DNA of 46,942 nucleotides from Sphingobacteriaceae bacterium (GCA_947459195.1 CANHCS010000009.1:1-46942); one strand, 5' to 3'. Positions 18,098 to 28,076 are shown, numbered from the stretch's first letter. Program-made: numbers and translations. Notes: generated by a model from the sequence alone, not told the origin.

Positions 18098-18916
18098 TTA
18101 AACCGCTACATTATGGTCCCTCAATGCATCATTAAGAGAGGTTTTCTTATCTGTTGATTCCTTACGTTGGCCAATGATCAAAGCGCATGGTACCTGGAAT
18201 TCACCTGCCGGGAATTTCTTGGTGTAAGAACCCGGAATCACTACCGAACGGGCAGGAACCCGGCCTTTATATTCAACTGGCTCAGCACCACTTACATCAA
18301 TAATTTTAGTGGATGCGGTCAATACCACATTCGCTCCTAAAACTGCCTCTTGTTCTACGTGTACGCCTTCCACCACAATGGCACGGGAACCAATGAAACA
18401 ATTATCTTCAATAATTACCGGAGCAGCTTGTACTGGTTCTAATACACCACCAATACCCACGCCACCGCTCAAGTGCACATATTTGCCAATTTGAGCACAA
18501 GAACCAACTGTTGCCCAAGTATCTACCATGGTACCTTCATCTACATAAGCACCAATGTTAACGTATGATGGCATCATGATCACTCCTTTAGCCAAGTAAG
18601 CTCCATAACGGGCCAAGCCGTGAGGTACCACACGCACACCCTGCTCCTTGAAATTGGTTTTCAATTTCATCTTATCATGAAAAACGAAGGGACCTACTTT
18701 AATTTCCTCCATCTGGCGGATAGGGAAATAAAGGATCACCGCTTTTTTGATCCAGTCGTTTACATGCCAGCTCAATCCAATTGGCTCAGCAACACGCAAT
18801 TCACCCAGATCTAATTGATGAATAACGGTATCAATTGCATCTTGATATTCAGGGTAATTCAACAGCTGGCGATCTGCCCAGGCTTCTTCTACTTTTCTCT
18901 GTAGTTCGGCAATCAT
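18098..18916 (-). CDS. dapD: 2,3,4,5-tetrahydropyridine-2,6-dicarboxylate N-succinyltransferase
   Basis: Lysine/diaminopimelate pathway enzyme that transfers succinyl from succinyl-CoA to tetrahydrodipicolinate, supplying meso-DAP for peptidoglycan. The 272-residue length is normal. An N-terminal helical domain is followed by hexapeptide-repeat sequence of a left-handed beta-helix (VNIGAYVDEGTMVDTWATVG, then QIGKYVHLSGGVGIGG and IEDNCFIGSRAIVVEGV). The C-terminus VPGSYTKKF-type segment (VVIPGSYTKKFPAGEF) is also typical. It is divergent from the S4-protein gene. Downstream it is only 34 bases from the glycosyltransferase gene. Confidence 0.96.
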   Translation of the reverse strand: MIAELQRKVEEAWADRQLLNYPEYQDAIDTVIHQLDLGELRVAEPIGLSWHVNDWIKKAVILYFPIRQMEEIKVGPFVFHDKMKLKTNFKEQGVRVVPHGLARYGAYLAKGVIMMPSYVNIGAYVDEGTMVDTWATVGSCAQIGKYVHLSGGVGIGGVLEPVQAAPVIIEDNCFIGSRAIVVEGVHVEQEAVLGANVVLTASTKIIDVSGAEPVEYKGRVPARSVVIPGSYTKKFPAGEFQVPCALIIGQRKESTDKKTSLNDALRDHNVAV

Positions 18917-18975
18917 ATTATAATATTTTTAGCAAATTAAAGGTTTTTTAAGGATTTTTGCCTCATCAAATCGTC

Positions 18976-19377
18976 ATGGCCGAAAAAGAAAAACTCCGTA
19001 TCGACAAATACCTTTGGGCCATCCGTGCTTTTAAAACACGAAGTTTGGCAACTGAGGCCTGTAAAGCCGGCAGAGTAAAACTTTCAGGTCAGGCGGTAAA
19101 GCCTGCCTATGTGGTGAAAATTGGTGAGGTTTATTCGGTTCAGAAGGGTGGACTCAGGAAAGTGATTAAAGTGGTTGATCTGCTTGAAAGGAGGGTCGAC
19201 GCCAAAACCGCCGTTAGATTTTATGAAGATTTGACCCCTCCAGAAGAAACCAAGGCCTTCAAATCAGCATTCTTAGCTCCGGTACTGACCCGTGATCGCG
19301 GTGCAGGTCGTCCTACAAAAAAAGATCGACGTGAAATTGATGAATTACAAGAAGGTTGGTTTGATGAAGAAGATTAG
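18976..19377 (+). CDS. S4-domain RNA-binding protein, HslR-type
   Basis: A 133-residue protein with an N-terminal S4 RNA-binding domain (LRIDKYLWAIRAFKTRSLAT, then GRVKLSGQAVKPAY and VKIGEVYSV) as in heat-shock protein 15 (HslR), which binds 50S subunits carrying a nascent chain. The C-terminus has a basic stretch (RGAGRPTKKDRR) and an acidic end. ATG 18976 (MAEKEKLRIDK) is chosen; the TTG at 18958 adds six residues unlike the family. It overlaps the 3' end of the opposing guanine deaminase gene by 4 bases. HslR-like function is inferred from domain and size. Confidence 0.85.
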   Translation: MAEKEKLRIDKYLWAIRAFKTRSLATEACKAGRVKLSGQAVKPAYVVKIGEVYSVQKGGLRKVIKVVDLLERRVDAKTAVRFYEDLTPPEETKAFKSAFLAPVLTRDRGAGRPTKKDRREIDELQEGWFDEED

Positions 19378-19856
19378 TACTCAATCTTCAATGGAGATTG
19401 CTCCCATTTTTTAAAAGCAATCAGCGCTTGTTCTCGCATCAGTTGAATGATGGGCAATTTACGTTGATTCATCTCCAAATCTAATTCTTCATAAATAAAC
19501 TGATCATCAAACCCGATGACCGCTGCATCTACTTTAGTGTTTGCATAATAAATCTTATCCAGTCTCGCCCAATAAATGGCACCCAGGCACATAGGGCAGG
19601 GCTCACAGCTGGTATAAATTACACATCCCGAAAGGTCGAATGTTTTCAGTTTTTTGCAAGCTGCTCTGATGGCCGAAACTTCTGCATGTGCCGTAGGATC
19701 GTTTCTCGAAGTAACTTTATTGGCACTTTTCGCTATTAACTTTCCGTCTTTCACAACAACAGCTCCAAATGGGCCGCCTTTACCTTGATCCACATTCTGC
19801 TCAGAAAGCTGAATGGCCAATTTCATAAATCTTCGGTGAACTTTTTCGTTTATCAT
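19374..19856 (-). CDS. guaD: Guanine deaminase (cytidine-deaminase-fold)
   Basis: A 160-residue zinc-dependent nucleobase deaminase resembling Bacillus GuaD, which converts guanine to xanthine. The zinc and catalytic motifs are TAHAEVSAIRAAC and TSCEPCPMCLGAIYWAR. The sequences GKGGPFGAVVVKDG, AAVIGFDDQFIYEEL and the C-terminal KIEY end (compare KKEY of Bacillus GuaD) favour guanine deaminase over tRNA adenosine deaminase. It is a lone minus-strand gene; its 4-base tail overlap with the S4-protein gene leaves no terminator between them. Substrate identity was not tested. Confidence 0.85.
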   Translation of the reverse strand: MINEKVHRRFMKLAIQLSEQNVDQGKGGPFGAVVVKDGKLIAKSANKVTSRNDPTAHAEVSAIRAACKKLKTFDLSGCVIYTSCEPCPMCLGAIYWARLDKIYYANTKVDAAVIGFDDQFIYEELDLEMNQRKLPIIQLMREQALIAFKKWEQSPLKIEY

Positions 19857-19865
19857 AGCTGCAAA

Positions 19866-19895
19866 ATTAAAAAAGCCCCGAAAAATCGGGGCTTT
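19866..19895 (-). terminator. Intrinsic terminator of the OmpH-like gene
   Basis: The stem AAAGCCCCGA (19872-19881) pairs with TCGGGGCTTT (19886-19895) around an AAAA loop. On the minus strand it is followed by a T-rich tract, placing it 24 bases after the OmpH-like gene's stop. Confidence 0.9.
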
Positions 19896-19919
19896 GAGCT
19901 TCCGCCGAAAGGCGAAATA

Positions 19920-20498
19920 TTATTTATCTCCTTTTTTATAAGCCTCGTTCAAGCCTGCAACCACTTCTTTGGTTACATCTAAGCTTTCATCTGCAAATAA
20001 AACCGCCGAATTCCCTTTAGAATAGGTCAATACCATTTTATAGCCTTTTTCTTTGGCAAACTTCTTCAAGAATTCAGAAACCTTTTCATACAATTTTTCG
20101 TTCTCTGCGGCTTCCTCATTTGCCAAAGCATTACTGGCATTTTGATTGTAGGCAGCTAATTCTTGTTGTTTACGGGCCAAGCGTTCTTCAGTAGCGGCAC
20201 GTTGATCGGCACTCATGCTGCCAGCTTGTTGCTGGTATTGTGCCACTTCACGTTGAAAAGCCGTTCCTTTTGCATTCAGATCAGCCTGAGCTTTCTTTGA
20301 TTTCTCTTCAAATCTGCCCCGGATACTTTTAAAATATTCGTAATTGCTCAATAAAGAGTCTGAATTTACATAAACAATACTGTTAGAAGCTGTTTCAGAA
20401 TTTGCAGCTGTTGGAGCTTGTTTGCTACAAGCACTTACCAAGGCAACAAATGCCAAACCTAAGCTCAATTTGGTTAAATAGTTTAGTCCTTTTTTCAT
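19920..20498 (-). CDS. OmpH/Skp-family periplasmic chaperone-like lipoprotein
   Basis: A 192-residue exported protein. The N-terminus MKKGLNYLTK, a hydrophobic stretch and the lipobox LVSAC (Cys24) mark it as a lipoprotein. The rest is the OmpH/Skp pattern: a short strand (IVYVNSDSLLSNYEYF), long Ala/Gln/Glu-rich helices forming a coiled coil (about residues 60-135), then a C-terminal FAKEKGYKMVLTYSKG segment typical of OmpH. Skp proteins trap unfolded outer-membrane proteins; a lipid-anchored form would hold the chaperone at a membrane. Single gene with its own terminator and a candidate promoter, opposite to gyrB. Confidence 0.88.
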   Translation of the reverse strand: MKKGLNYLTKLSLGLAFVALVSACSKQAPTAANSETASNSIVYVNSDSLLSNYEYFKSIRGRFEEKSKKAQADLNAKGTAFQREVAQYQQQAGSMSADQRAATEERLARKQQELAAYNQNASNALANEEAAENEKLYEKVSEFLKKFAKEKGYKMVLTYSKGNSAVLFADESLDVTKEVVAGLNEAYKKGDK

Positions 20499-20520
20499 GA
20501 GATTTTTTTCAAAAATTTAA

Positions 20521-20555
20521 CAAATATAATCTTTCGGGCTTAGTATTTTAAACAA
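20521..20555 (-). promoter_or_regulatory. Candidate promoter of the OmpH-like lipoprotein gene
   Basis: On the minus strand TATATTTG (20528-20521) fits the TAnnTTTG -7 box, with a TTG at 20555-20553, 24 bases upstream. The predicted start of transcription lies about 18 bases before the ATG at 20498. Confidence 0.5.
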
Positions 20556-20596
20556 TTTATACTTGTTAACAAACGACCTTAATAATTGCAGCTTAT

Positions 20597-20605
20597 TTAT
20601 CCACA
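20597..20605 (+). promoter_or_regulatory. Perfect DnaA box upstream of gyrB
   Basis: TTATCCACA is an exact match to the high-affinity DnaA box. It lies about 28 bases upstream of the candidate gyrB -7 element, a position suitable for regulation of the promoter. Confidence 0.5.
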
Positions 20606-20632
20606 TTCTGCTTCAGCTACAGTTTAAAAGCT

Positions 20633-20640
20633 TATTTTTG
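20633..20640 (+). promoter_or_regulatory. Candidate -7 promoter element of gyrB
   Basis: TATTTTTG matches TAnnTTTG and lies 23 bases before the gyrB ATG. No convincing -33 TTG at normal spacing. Confidence 0.45.
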
Positions 20641-20648
20641 ATACTTGA

Positions 20649-22622
<1,974 letters not shown>

Positions 22623-22640
22623 ATATAAACCTAGAGTCAT

Positions 22641-22674
22641 AAAAAAGCCCCTCGAATTTTCGAAGGGCTTTTTT
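22641..22674. terminator. Bidirectional terminator between gyrB and the DoxX-like gene
   Basis: AAAAAAGCCC (22641-22650) pairs with GGGCTTTTTT (22665-22674), extended by an inner TCGA/TCGA stem with one mismatch and an ATTT loop. It has T-tracts on both strands and serves the convergent gyrB and DoxX-like genes. Confidence 0.9.
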
Positions 22675-22675
22675 A

Positions 22676-23332
22676 TTAGACTGTCTTTCGCTTGCGATAA
22701 TTCCATTCATCCAACAACCAGGCGCTCAGCACGATCAAGGTATTGCCAATCATCCAGATGAAAAACACATTCCACCCAATTTTGGCTAAATAGCTGTTCA
22801 AGATCGCACTGCTTAGGCTGAAGATGAACAAGATCCACCCCGCAATTCGCCAAATCTTGTTGGTCCCCGGATAGTTTTTATCAGCTACCTTGAGGCTAAA
22901 ATTATCGGGATAGAAGAGGTATTTCAGTTTATGGTAATCCCAGGCAAGCAGTAGTAGGTTGGCCAGTAGCATTAATAAGGTAATCAGCCAGGTCCCTTTA
23001 AAATGCATGCTTACGGTGATGATGAAGATACTCGACATGAGCGGCAAAAAAACCAAAGCGCCCAGTGTGGTAAAATACTGAGTCATGAGTAATAATGCTG
23101 CAAAGATTTGCATGAAGCCGATGAACTGCCAGAAAAAACCTGCCTGATACATCCCTTCAAAGAAAAAACCTACTGGATTTTCAACCGAAATACTCGTAAA
23201 ACGCTTGTTCATTAATTTGGTAAAACCCGATGGGATAAACGCAAAGCCGATCAGGTAACGAGTCATGATGACAAAAGTGTTAAGCTTTCTGCTCTGGCGG
23301 ATGTTGTCGTAAAAACGGTCAAGTTTTTCCAT
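22676..23332 (-). CDS. DoxX-like integral membrane protein
   Basis: A 218-residue inner-membrane protein with about five to six hydrophobic helices. The first segments (FVIMTRYLIGFAFIPSGFTKL, then FFWQFIGFMQIFAALLLM and GALVFLPLMSSIFIITV) look like the four-helix DoxX family, with an additional helix pair at the C-terminus (IWRIAGWILFIFSLSS and VFFIWMIGNTLIVLSAWLL). No catalytic residues can be recognised and the function is not known. It is an isolated minus-strand gene between two terminators. The family call is moderate. Confidence 0.65.
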   Translation of the reverse strand: MEKLDRFYDNIRQSRKLNTFVIMTRYLIGFAFIPSGFTKLMNKRFTSISVENPVGFFFEGMYQAGFFWQFIGFMQIFAALLLMTQYFTTLGALVFLPLMSSIFIITVSMHFKGTWLITLLMLLANLLLLAWDYHKLKYLFYPDNFSLKVADKNYPGTNKIWRIAGWILFIFSLSSAILNSYLAKIGWNVFFIWMIGNTLIVLSAWLLDEWNYRKRKTV

Positions 23333-23345
23333 GTGCTAAATATAA

Positions 23346-23383
23346 AATAAAAGAGCCCCGGATTTAAATCCAGGGCTCTTTTG
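23346..23383 (-). terminator. Intrinsic terminator of mdh
   Basis: GAGCCC (23353-23358) pairs with GGGCTC (23373-23378); after one mismatch the inner GGATTT/AAATCC continues the stem. A-rich DNA to the left gives a T-rich tract on the minus strand after the mdh stop. Confidence 0.85.
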
Positions 23384-23402
23384 TATGTCGGTAAAATCCT
23401 AA

Positions 23403-24341
23403 TTAAATTACCTTCATATCATGTAATACTGCATTCATGTTGCGTACTGCATCGGCACTTTTGTTAAATGTAGCTTGTTCTTCCTCGTTGAGTTTATAAT
23501 CCACGATTTTCTCCCAGCCATTTTTGCCAATTACCACTGGCACACCTAGACAGATATCATTCTGACCATATTCGCCATCTAAAGCCACGCAGCAAGGGAA
23601 CACTTTCTTCTCGTCGCGAACAATGCTTTCTACCAAGGCTGCGCCTGCAGCACCCGGGGCATACCAGGCCGAAGTACCCAGTAATCCTGTTAAGGTGGCA
23701 CCGCCTACCATGGTGTCGGCAGCTACTTTTTGCAGAGTGGCTGCATCCAGTAAGTTAGAAACTGCAAAACCGTTTAGCTGAGCCAAACGAGTTAATGGGA
23801 TCATGGTGGTGTCACCGTGACCGCCGATTACCACGCCGTGCAGGTCGTTGGCAGAACAGTTCAGCGCTTGGCTCAAATAATATTTAAATCGGGCGCTATC
23901 CAAAATACCACCCATACCGATGATGCGGTTCTTCGGCAAGCCGCTTGACTTCAAGGCCAGGTAAGTCATGGTATCCATTGGGTTAGAGATCACCACGATG
24001 ATGGCATTCGGAGAATATTTCAAAGTGTTTTCCACCACACCTTTTACGATGTTGGCATTGGTGCCAATCAGCTCCTCGCGGGTCATACCAGGCTTACGCG
24101 GAATACCTGAAGTGATCACCAATACATCCGAATTAGCAGTTTTGCTGTAATCGTTGGTGCTGCCGGTAATTTTGGTATCGAAACCTAAAAGGGTAGCTGT
24201 TTGCATCATGTCCATGGCTTTGCCTTCGGCAAAACCTTCTTTAATGTCTAACAAAACCAGCTCTGTAGCCAATTCTTTTCTGGCAATGTTATCGGCACAA
24301 GTTGCACCTACGGCACCGGCACCTACAACGGTAATTTTCAT
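23403..24341 (-). CDS. mdh: Malate dehydrogenase (LDH-like type)
   Basis: NAD-dependent malate dehydrogenase of the TCA cycle, 312 residues, of the lactate-dehydrogenase-like class found in Bacteroidota. The nucleotide-binding GAGAVGATCADNIA is at the N-terminus, the mobile active-site loop with substrate Arg is GIPRKPGMTREEL, and the catalytic His lies in VIGGHGDTTMIPL. The substrate Arg of the GILDSARFKYYLS segment is present. The loop Arg of MDH-type enzymes rather than Gln supports malate over lactate. Monocistronic with its own terminator, divergent from guaA. Confidence 0.95.
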   Translation of the reverse strand: MKITVVGAGAVGATCADNIARKELATELVLLDIKEGFAEGKAMDMMQTATLLGFDTKITGSTNDYSKTANSDVLVITSGIPRKPGMTREELIGTNANIVKGVVENTLKYSPNAIIVVISNPMDTMTYLALKSSGLPKNRIIGMGGILDSARFKYYLSQALNCSANDLHGVVIGGHGDTTMIPLTRLAQLNGFAVSNLLDAATLQKVAADTMVGGATLTGLLGTSAWYAPGAAGAALVESIVRDEKKVFPCCVALDGEYGQNDICLGVPVVIGKNGWEKIVDYKLNEEEQATFNKSADAVRNMNAVLHDMKVI

Positions 24342-24475
24342 ATGTTTAAGAATAATGTTAAGGTTTCTGAAATTGTGACCGAATTTAAGAAAAAGAGGAG
24401 GAGTATTTAGGTGATTTTCGTCAAATTTTTGCTAAAAACTATACATTTTACTCCTCCAGCTTCCTGCTAATCTTG

Positions 24476-24483
24476 TATCTTTG
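24476..24483 (+). promoter_or_regulatory. Candidate -7 element abutting the guaA start codon
   Basis: TATCTTTG fits TAnnTTTG exactly but ends only 3 bases before the guaA ATG at 24487, so a transcript from it would be leaderless or nearly so. No good -33 partner is visible. Confidence 0.35.
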
Positions 24484-24486
24484 CCC

Positions 24487-26016
24487 ATGCAGGAAAAAAT
24501 TCTCATTCTCGATTTCGGTTCACAGTACACCCAATTGATTGCCCGCCGCGTTCGCGAACTCAATGTTTACTGTGAAATTCACCCTTTCAACCATATTCCT
24601 GAGTTAGATCAAAGCTGGAAAGGTATCATCCTTTCGGGAAGCCCTTACTCTGTACGTCAGGCCGATGCTCCTCAGGTAGATTTCAAAGTCTGGGACGGTT
24701 TATACCCGGTTTTAGGTGTTTGTTATGGTGCCCAGTACATGGCTCAGCACAGTGGTGGCGAAGTTCAGGCTTCTTCCACCAGAGAATACGGTCGCGTACA
24801 CCTCGATTTTGTGAATGATACCAATCCGCTGCTTAAAAAAATCCCTAAGCAATCGCAGGTATGGATGTCGCATAGTGATACCATTGCCAAAATTCCCGCC
24901 GATTTTGAGATTATTGCCAGTACCGATACGGTGAAGGCAGCAGCTTACCAAATTAAGAATAAGCAAATGTGGGGCATTCAGTTCCACCCTGAGGTAACGC
25001 ACAGTACCGACGGTAAACAATTACTTGAGAATTTTCTGGTTGATATTTGTGGATGTTCTCAAAACTGGACACCTGATTCGTTCATTGAAACCACTATTGC
25101 TGCCTTAAAAGAAAAACTGGGCGATGATAAAGTGGTCCTTGGACTTTCGGGCGGTGTAGATTCTACCGTAGCTGCGGTATTGCTGCACCAGGCCATTGGC
25201 AAAAATCTGCATTGTATTTTCGTAGATAACGGTCTGCTCCGTAAGAATGAATTTCAGCAGGTGTTGGATTCTTACCAGCATATGGGCTTAAATATCAAAG
25301 GCATTAATGCTAAACAGCGTTTTTATGATGCCCTTGCGGGGATCAAAGATCCGGAGCAAAAACGAAAAGCCATTGGTCGTGTTTTCATCGAAGTATTTGA
25401 CGATGCCGCTCATGAAGTACAGGATGTGAAATGGTTAGGTCAGGGTACCATTTATCCCGATGTGATTGAATCCGTTTCAGTAAAAGGCCCTTCAGCTACC
25501 ATCAAATCGCATCATAACGTAGGCGGCTTGCCCGATTTTATGAAACTGAAAGTGGTAGAACCGCTTAACACCTTATTTAAAGACGAAGTACGACGGGTGG
25601 GCAAGGCCCTCGGTATTGATGCCAACCTACTAGGCCGTCATCCCTTTCCGGGACCAGGTTTGGCCATTCGTATTTTAGAAGATATTACTCCTGAGAAAGT
25701 ACGCATTCTACAGGAAGCCGATGCCATTTACATCGATCAGCTCAAAGCTTCGGGCTGGTACGATAAGGTATGGCAGGCTGGCGCTATATTCCTGCCGGTA
25801 CAATCGGTAGGAGTAATGGGCGATGAGCGAACCTATGAACACGTGATCTGTTTGCGTGCCGTGGGTTCAGTAGATGGGATGACCGCCGACTGGAGTCATT
25901 TACCTTACGAATTGCTTGCCAAAATCTCGAACGAGATCATCAATAACGTGAAAGGCATTAACCGGGTGGTGTATGATATCAGTTCCAAGCCGCCGGCTAC
26001 CATCGAGTGGGAATAA
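24487..26016 (+). CDS. guaA: GMP synthase (glutamine-hydrolysing)
   Basis: Converts XMP to GMP using glutamine and ATP. The 509-residue protein has the N-terminal class I glutamine amidotransferase domain ([14 protein letters not shown], nucleophile Cys79 in GVCYGAQ, His and Glu in FHPEVTHS), then the ATP pyrophosphatase domain with PP-loop [12 protein letters not shown] near residue 220, and the C-terminal dimerisation domain ending [11 protein letters not shown] 24487 ([11 protein letters not shown]) is preferred over the TTG at 24481. Its TAA shares a base with the ATG of the rRNA methyltransferase gene (TAATG), so the two are translationally coupled. Confidence 0.97.
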   Translation: MQEKILILDFGSQYTQLIARRVRELNVYCEIHPFNHIPELDQSWKGIILSGSPYSVRQADAPQVDFKVWDGLYPVLGVCYGAQYMAQHSGGEVQASSTREYGRVHLDFVNDTNPLLKKIPKQSQVWMSHSDTIAKIPADFEIIASTDTVKAAAYQIKNKQMWGIQFHPEVTHSTDGKQLLENFLVDICGCSQNWTPDSFIETTIAALKEKLGDDKVVLGLSGGVDSTVAAVLLHQAIGKNLHCIFVDNGLLRKNEFQQVLDSYQHMGLNIKGINAKQRFYDALAGIKDPEQKRKAIGRVFIEVFDDAAHEVQDVKWLGQGTIYPDVIESVSVKGPSATIKSHHNVGGLPDFMKLKVVEPLNTLFKDEVRRVGKALGIDANLLGRHPFPGPGLAIRILEDITPEKVRILQEADAIYIDQLKASGWYDKVWQAGAIFLPVQSVGVMGDERTYEHVICLRAVGSVDGMTADWSHLPYELLAKISNEIINNVKGINRVVYDISSKPPATIEWE

Positions 26017-27173
26017 TGCGTGCAGAAGCCTATTTGCGAAATTTTCTGAAGGTGCTAGAAGCCTATCCGGCAGATAGGCCGCTTGCCAAATTTCTGCCGG
26101 AGTATTTCCGCCAGCACAAGGAAATGGGTTCGGGCGATCGCCGCATGGCCTCTCGTTTGCTATATAGCTATTTTCGCTTGGGCAAGGCTTGTAGTGCTTT
26201 GCCTGTCGAAGAACGCTTGTTTCTGGCAGAATTTCTGTGCAGTACTTCCGAAAATCCATTTCTGACTCATTTCAAGCCTGAGCTGGCTGAAAAGATAAAC
26301 ATGCCCATGGGCGAAAAGATCGCTTTGCTCGAAAAAGAGCACACTTTCGCCTTATCGGATGTGTTTCCTTACGGGATGCATCTCAGCGAAGGGATAGACA
26401 CCGAAGCCTTTCTGCAATCCTTCTTCATCCAACCCGATCTCTTCATTCGCATCCATCCCGGTAGGGAAGCGGCTCTAAAAGCCAAACTGGAAGTAGCGGG
26501 TGTTGTTTTCGAAGAAATTACCGAGCAAACACTTGCTCTGCCCAACGGTACCAAACTTGACCAGCATCTGGAAGCTTCCTGGTATGAAGTACAGGATTAT
26601 TCCTCACAGCAAACGGCGGATTATTTTAAACCTAAACAATGGGAATACTGGTGGGATGCCTGTGCCGCCTCCGGCGGGAAATCTATTTTATTGCATCAGC
26701 AGGAACCTAGCATTAAGTTGTTAGTGAGTGATGTCAGAGAAAGTGTTTTGTCCAATTTAGAGGAGCGCTTTGCGGCCAACCAGATCCGCAATTACCAGAA
26801 AAAAGTCTTGGATCTGACGCAAAATCCCGACCCAATACTGCATCATTATGAATTTGACGGCATTATTCTTGATGCACCCTGCACTGGTTCGGGCACTTGG
26901 GGCCGTACGCCCGAGATGATCAGTCAGTTTAGTGAAGGCCGCATTGCCGGTTTCCAGCAATTACAACAAAACATAGCCCGTAATGTGGTTAAATACCTGA
27001 AGCCCGGTAAACCGCTCATTTATATTACTTGTTCGGTATTTGAAGAGGAAAATGAGGATATGGTTCAGTTTCTACAAGACGAGCTTAAGCTACAATTGGA
27101 GCAAATGGAACTGCTGAAAGGCTTTATCCGCAAAGCGGATAGCATGTTTATTGCTCGTTTAATCAAAAAATAG
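26016..27173 (+). CDS. RsmB/NOP2/Sun-type RNA cytosine-C5 methyltransferase
   Basis: A 385-residue SAM-dependent methyltransferase making m5C, probably in rRNA. Motif IV is LDAPCTGSGTWGR and motif VI is YITCSVFEEENEDM, whose TCS cysteine is the nucleophile in this family. The SAM-site region WWDACAASGGKS corresponds to the usual DxCAAPGGK, with Ser where Pro is common. An N-terminal helical region (about residues 1-130) resembles the NusB-like part of RsmB but is divergent. ATG 26016 overlaps the guaA stop by one base; a GTG at 26007 is inside guaA. It ends exactly where the converging VOC gene ends. Confidence 0.88.
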   Translation: MRAEAYLRNFLKVLEAYPADRPLAKFLPEYFRQHKEMGSGDRRMASRLLYSYFRLGKACSALPVEERLFLAEFLCSTSENPFLTHFKPELAEKINMPMGEKIALLEKEHTFALSDVFPYGMHLSEGIDTEAFLQSFFIQPDLFIRIHPGREAALKAKLEVAGVVFEEITEQTLALPNGTKLDQHLEASWYEVQDYSSQQTADYFKPKQWEYWWDACAASGGKSILLHQQEPSIKLLVSDVRESVLSNLEERFAANQIRNYQKKVLDLTQNPDPILHHYEFDGIILDAPCTGSGTWGRTPEMISQFSEGRIAGFQQLQQNIARNVVKYLKPGKPLIYITCSVFEEENEDMVQFLQDELKLQLEQMELLKGFIRKADSMFIARLIKK

Positions 27174-27602
27174 TTAGGCTGTAGCCTCTAACAGCTTCGC
27201 GATATCAAATTTCTTCATCTGCATATAGGCGTACATGGCCTTTGGCGCTTTCTCCGGGTCGCTCATCAATTTACCCAACATACTAGGCACTACCTGCCAC
27301 CAAACGCCAAATTTGTCTTTGATCCAGCCGCATTTACTCTCCAGACCACCTTTTGCAAAGCTGTTCCAATAATGATCAATCTCTTCTTGCGTATCGCAAT
27401 TGATCACAAAAGAAACCCCTTCGTTAATGCTGTATTCCGGTCCACCGTTTAAGCCCATGAAACGGTTTCCATTCAGCTCAAATACGGCTACCATGGGCGT
27501 AATGTTTAGGATTTTGGAGTTAGGGAAAATGCTGCAGTAATACTCGGCAGCAGCTTTGGCCTGGTCGTCAAACCATAAGCAGGGGTAGGGTGCTGAACTC
27601 AT
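27174..27602 (-). CDS. VOC family protein (PhnB-like)
   Basis: A 142-residue glyoxalase/bleomycin-resistance fold protein of the PhnB-like group. The start YPCLWFDDQAKAAAEYYCSIF, NGNRFMGLNGGPEY, and KCGWIKDKFGVWWQVVP are characteristic of this group, often annotated as 3-demethylubiquinone-9 3-methyltransferase-like, although no methyltransferase motif exists. It is cytoplasmic and probably a metal-dependent dioxygenase or isomerase-fold enzyme of unknown substrate. It converges directly on the rRNA methyltransferase with no bases between the stops. It starts 15 bases upstream of the GreA/GreB-like gene's end, so may be cotranscribed with that gene. Confidence 0.85.
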   Translation of the reverse strand: MSSAPYPCLWFDDQAKAAAEYYCSIFPNSKILNITPMVAVFELNGNRFMGLNGGPEYSINEGVSFVINCDTQEEIDHYWNSFAKGGLESKCGWIKDKFGVWWQVVPSMLGKLMSDPEKAPKAMYAYMQMKKFDIAKLLEATA

Positions 27603-27617
27603 TTTTAATCCTTTTAT

Positions 27618-28067
27618 TTAGATAACATTAATAATTTGGATGGTATTTCCATTAAAGAGAATGCTATTGCCCTTTTGAGCGCCTTTTAAAGCCTGTCCTA
27701 GTGGTGAGGCCAGTGAAATGGCATAAACAATATAACCATATATGGTAATTTTTCCTAAGCCTACCGAAATAAAATACTTACCGGTTGAACAGTTTACCAA
27801 GCTGCCAAAACCGATTTTTTCAGTTTCGACTTTAGGTTTTATTTTCAGTAGTTCAGCCTGTAGTTCCAATTGGTTATTCAATTGTTGCTCTAGTTTATCC
27901 AACTCGATCTGTGCCATAGCCCTGCCGGTTTCGTATTTATCGCCAGCACTGCTTTTGCTCTCATTATCTCTCGATTCTTTGAGCAGCGTTTGGGCGGCCT
28001 TCAGTTCTTCTATCCGGCTATTCAGTTGTCTAAATAGTTGCTCCAGTATTTTCGCTTTGCTGAGCAT
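27618..28067 (-). CDS. GreA/GreB-like protein (coiled coil plus FKBP-like C-terminal domain)
   Basis: A 149-residue protein with a long N-terminal helical hairpin (about residues 1-75) and a C-terminal beta-rich domain (FGSLVNCSTGKYFISVGLG, then ISLASPLGQALKGAQKGNSI) that resembles the C-terminal domain of transcript cleavage factors GreA/GreB. The hairpin tip region SAGDKYETGRAM carries acidic residues where Gre factors place their catalytic Asp and Glu. Such proteins in Bacteroidota are often mislabelled 3-oxoacyl-ACP synthase; no ketosynthase motif is present. It probably binds the RNA polymerase secondary channel, by inference. It starts 9 bases after the marC stop on the same strand. Confidence 0.72.
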   Translation of the reverse strand: MLSKAKILEQLFRQLNSRIEELKAAQTLLKESRDNESKSSAGDKYETGRAMAQIELDKLEQQLNNQLELQAELLKIKPKVETEKIGFGSLVNCSTGKYFISVGLGKITIYGYIVYAISLASPLGQALKGAQKGNSILFNGNTIQIINVI

Positions 28068-28076
28068 CGTCTTATT

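Noticed and set aside
27618-28067. 3-oxoacyl-ACP synthase annotation for the Gre-like protein
   Set aside because: 150 residues, no Cys-His-His ketosynthase motif, coiled coil plus Gre-like C-terminal domain instead.
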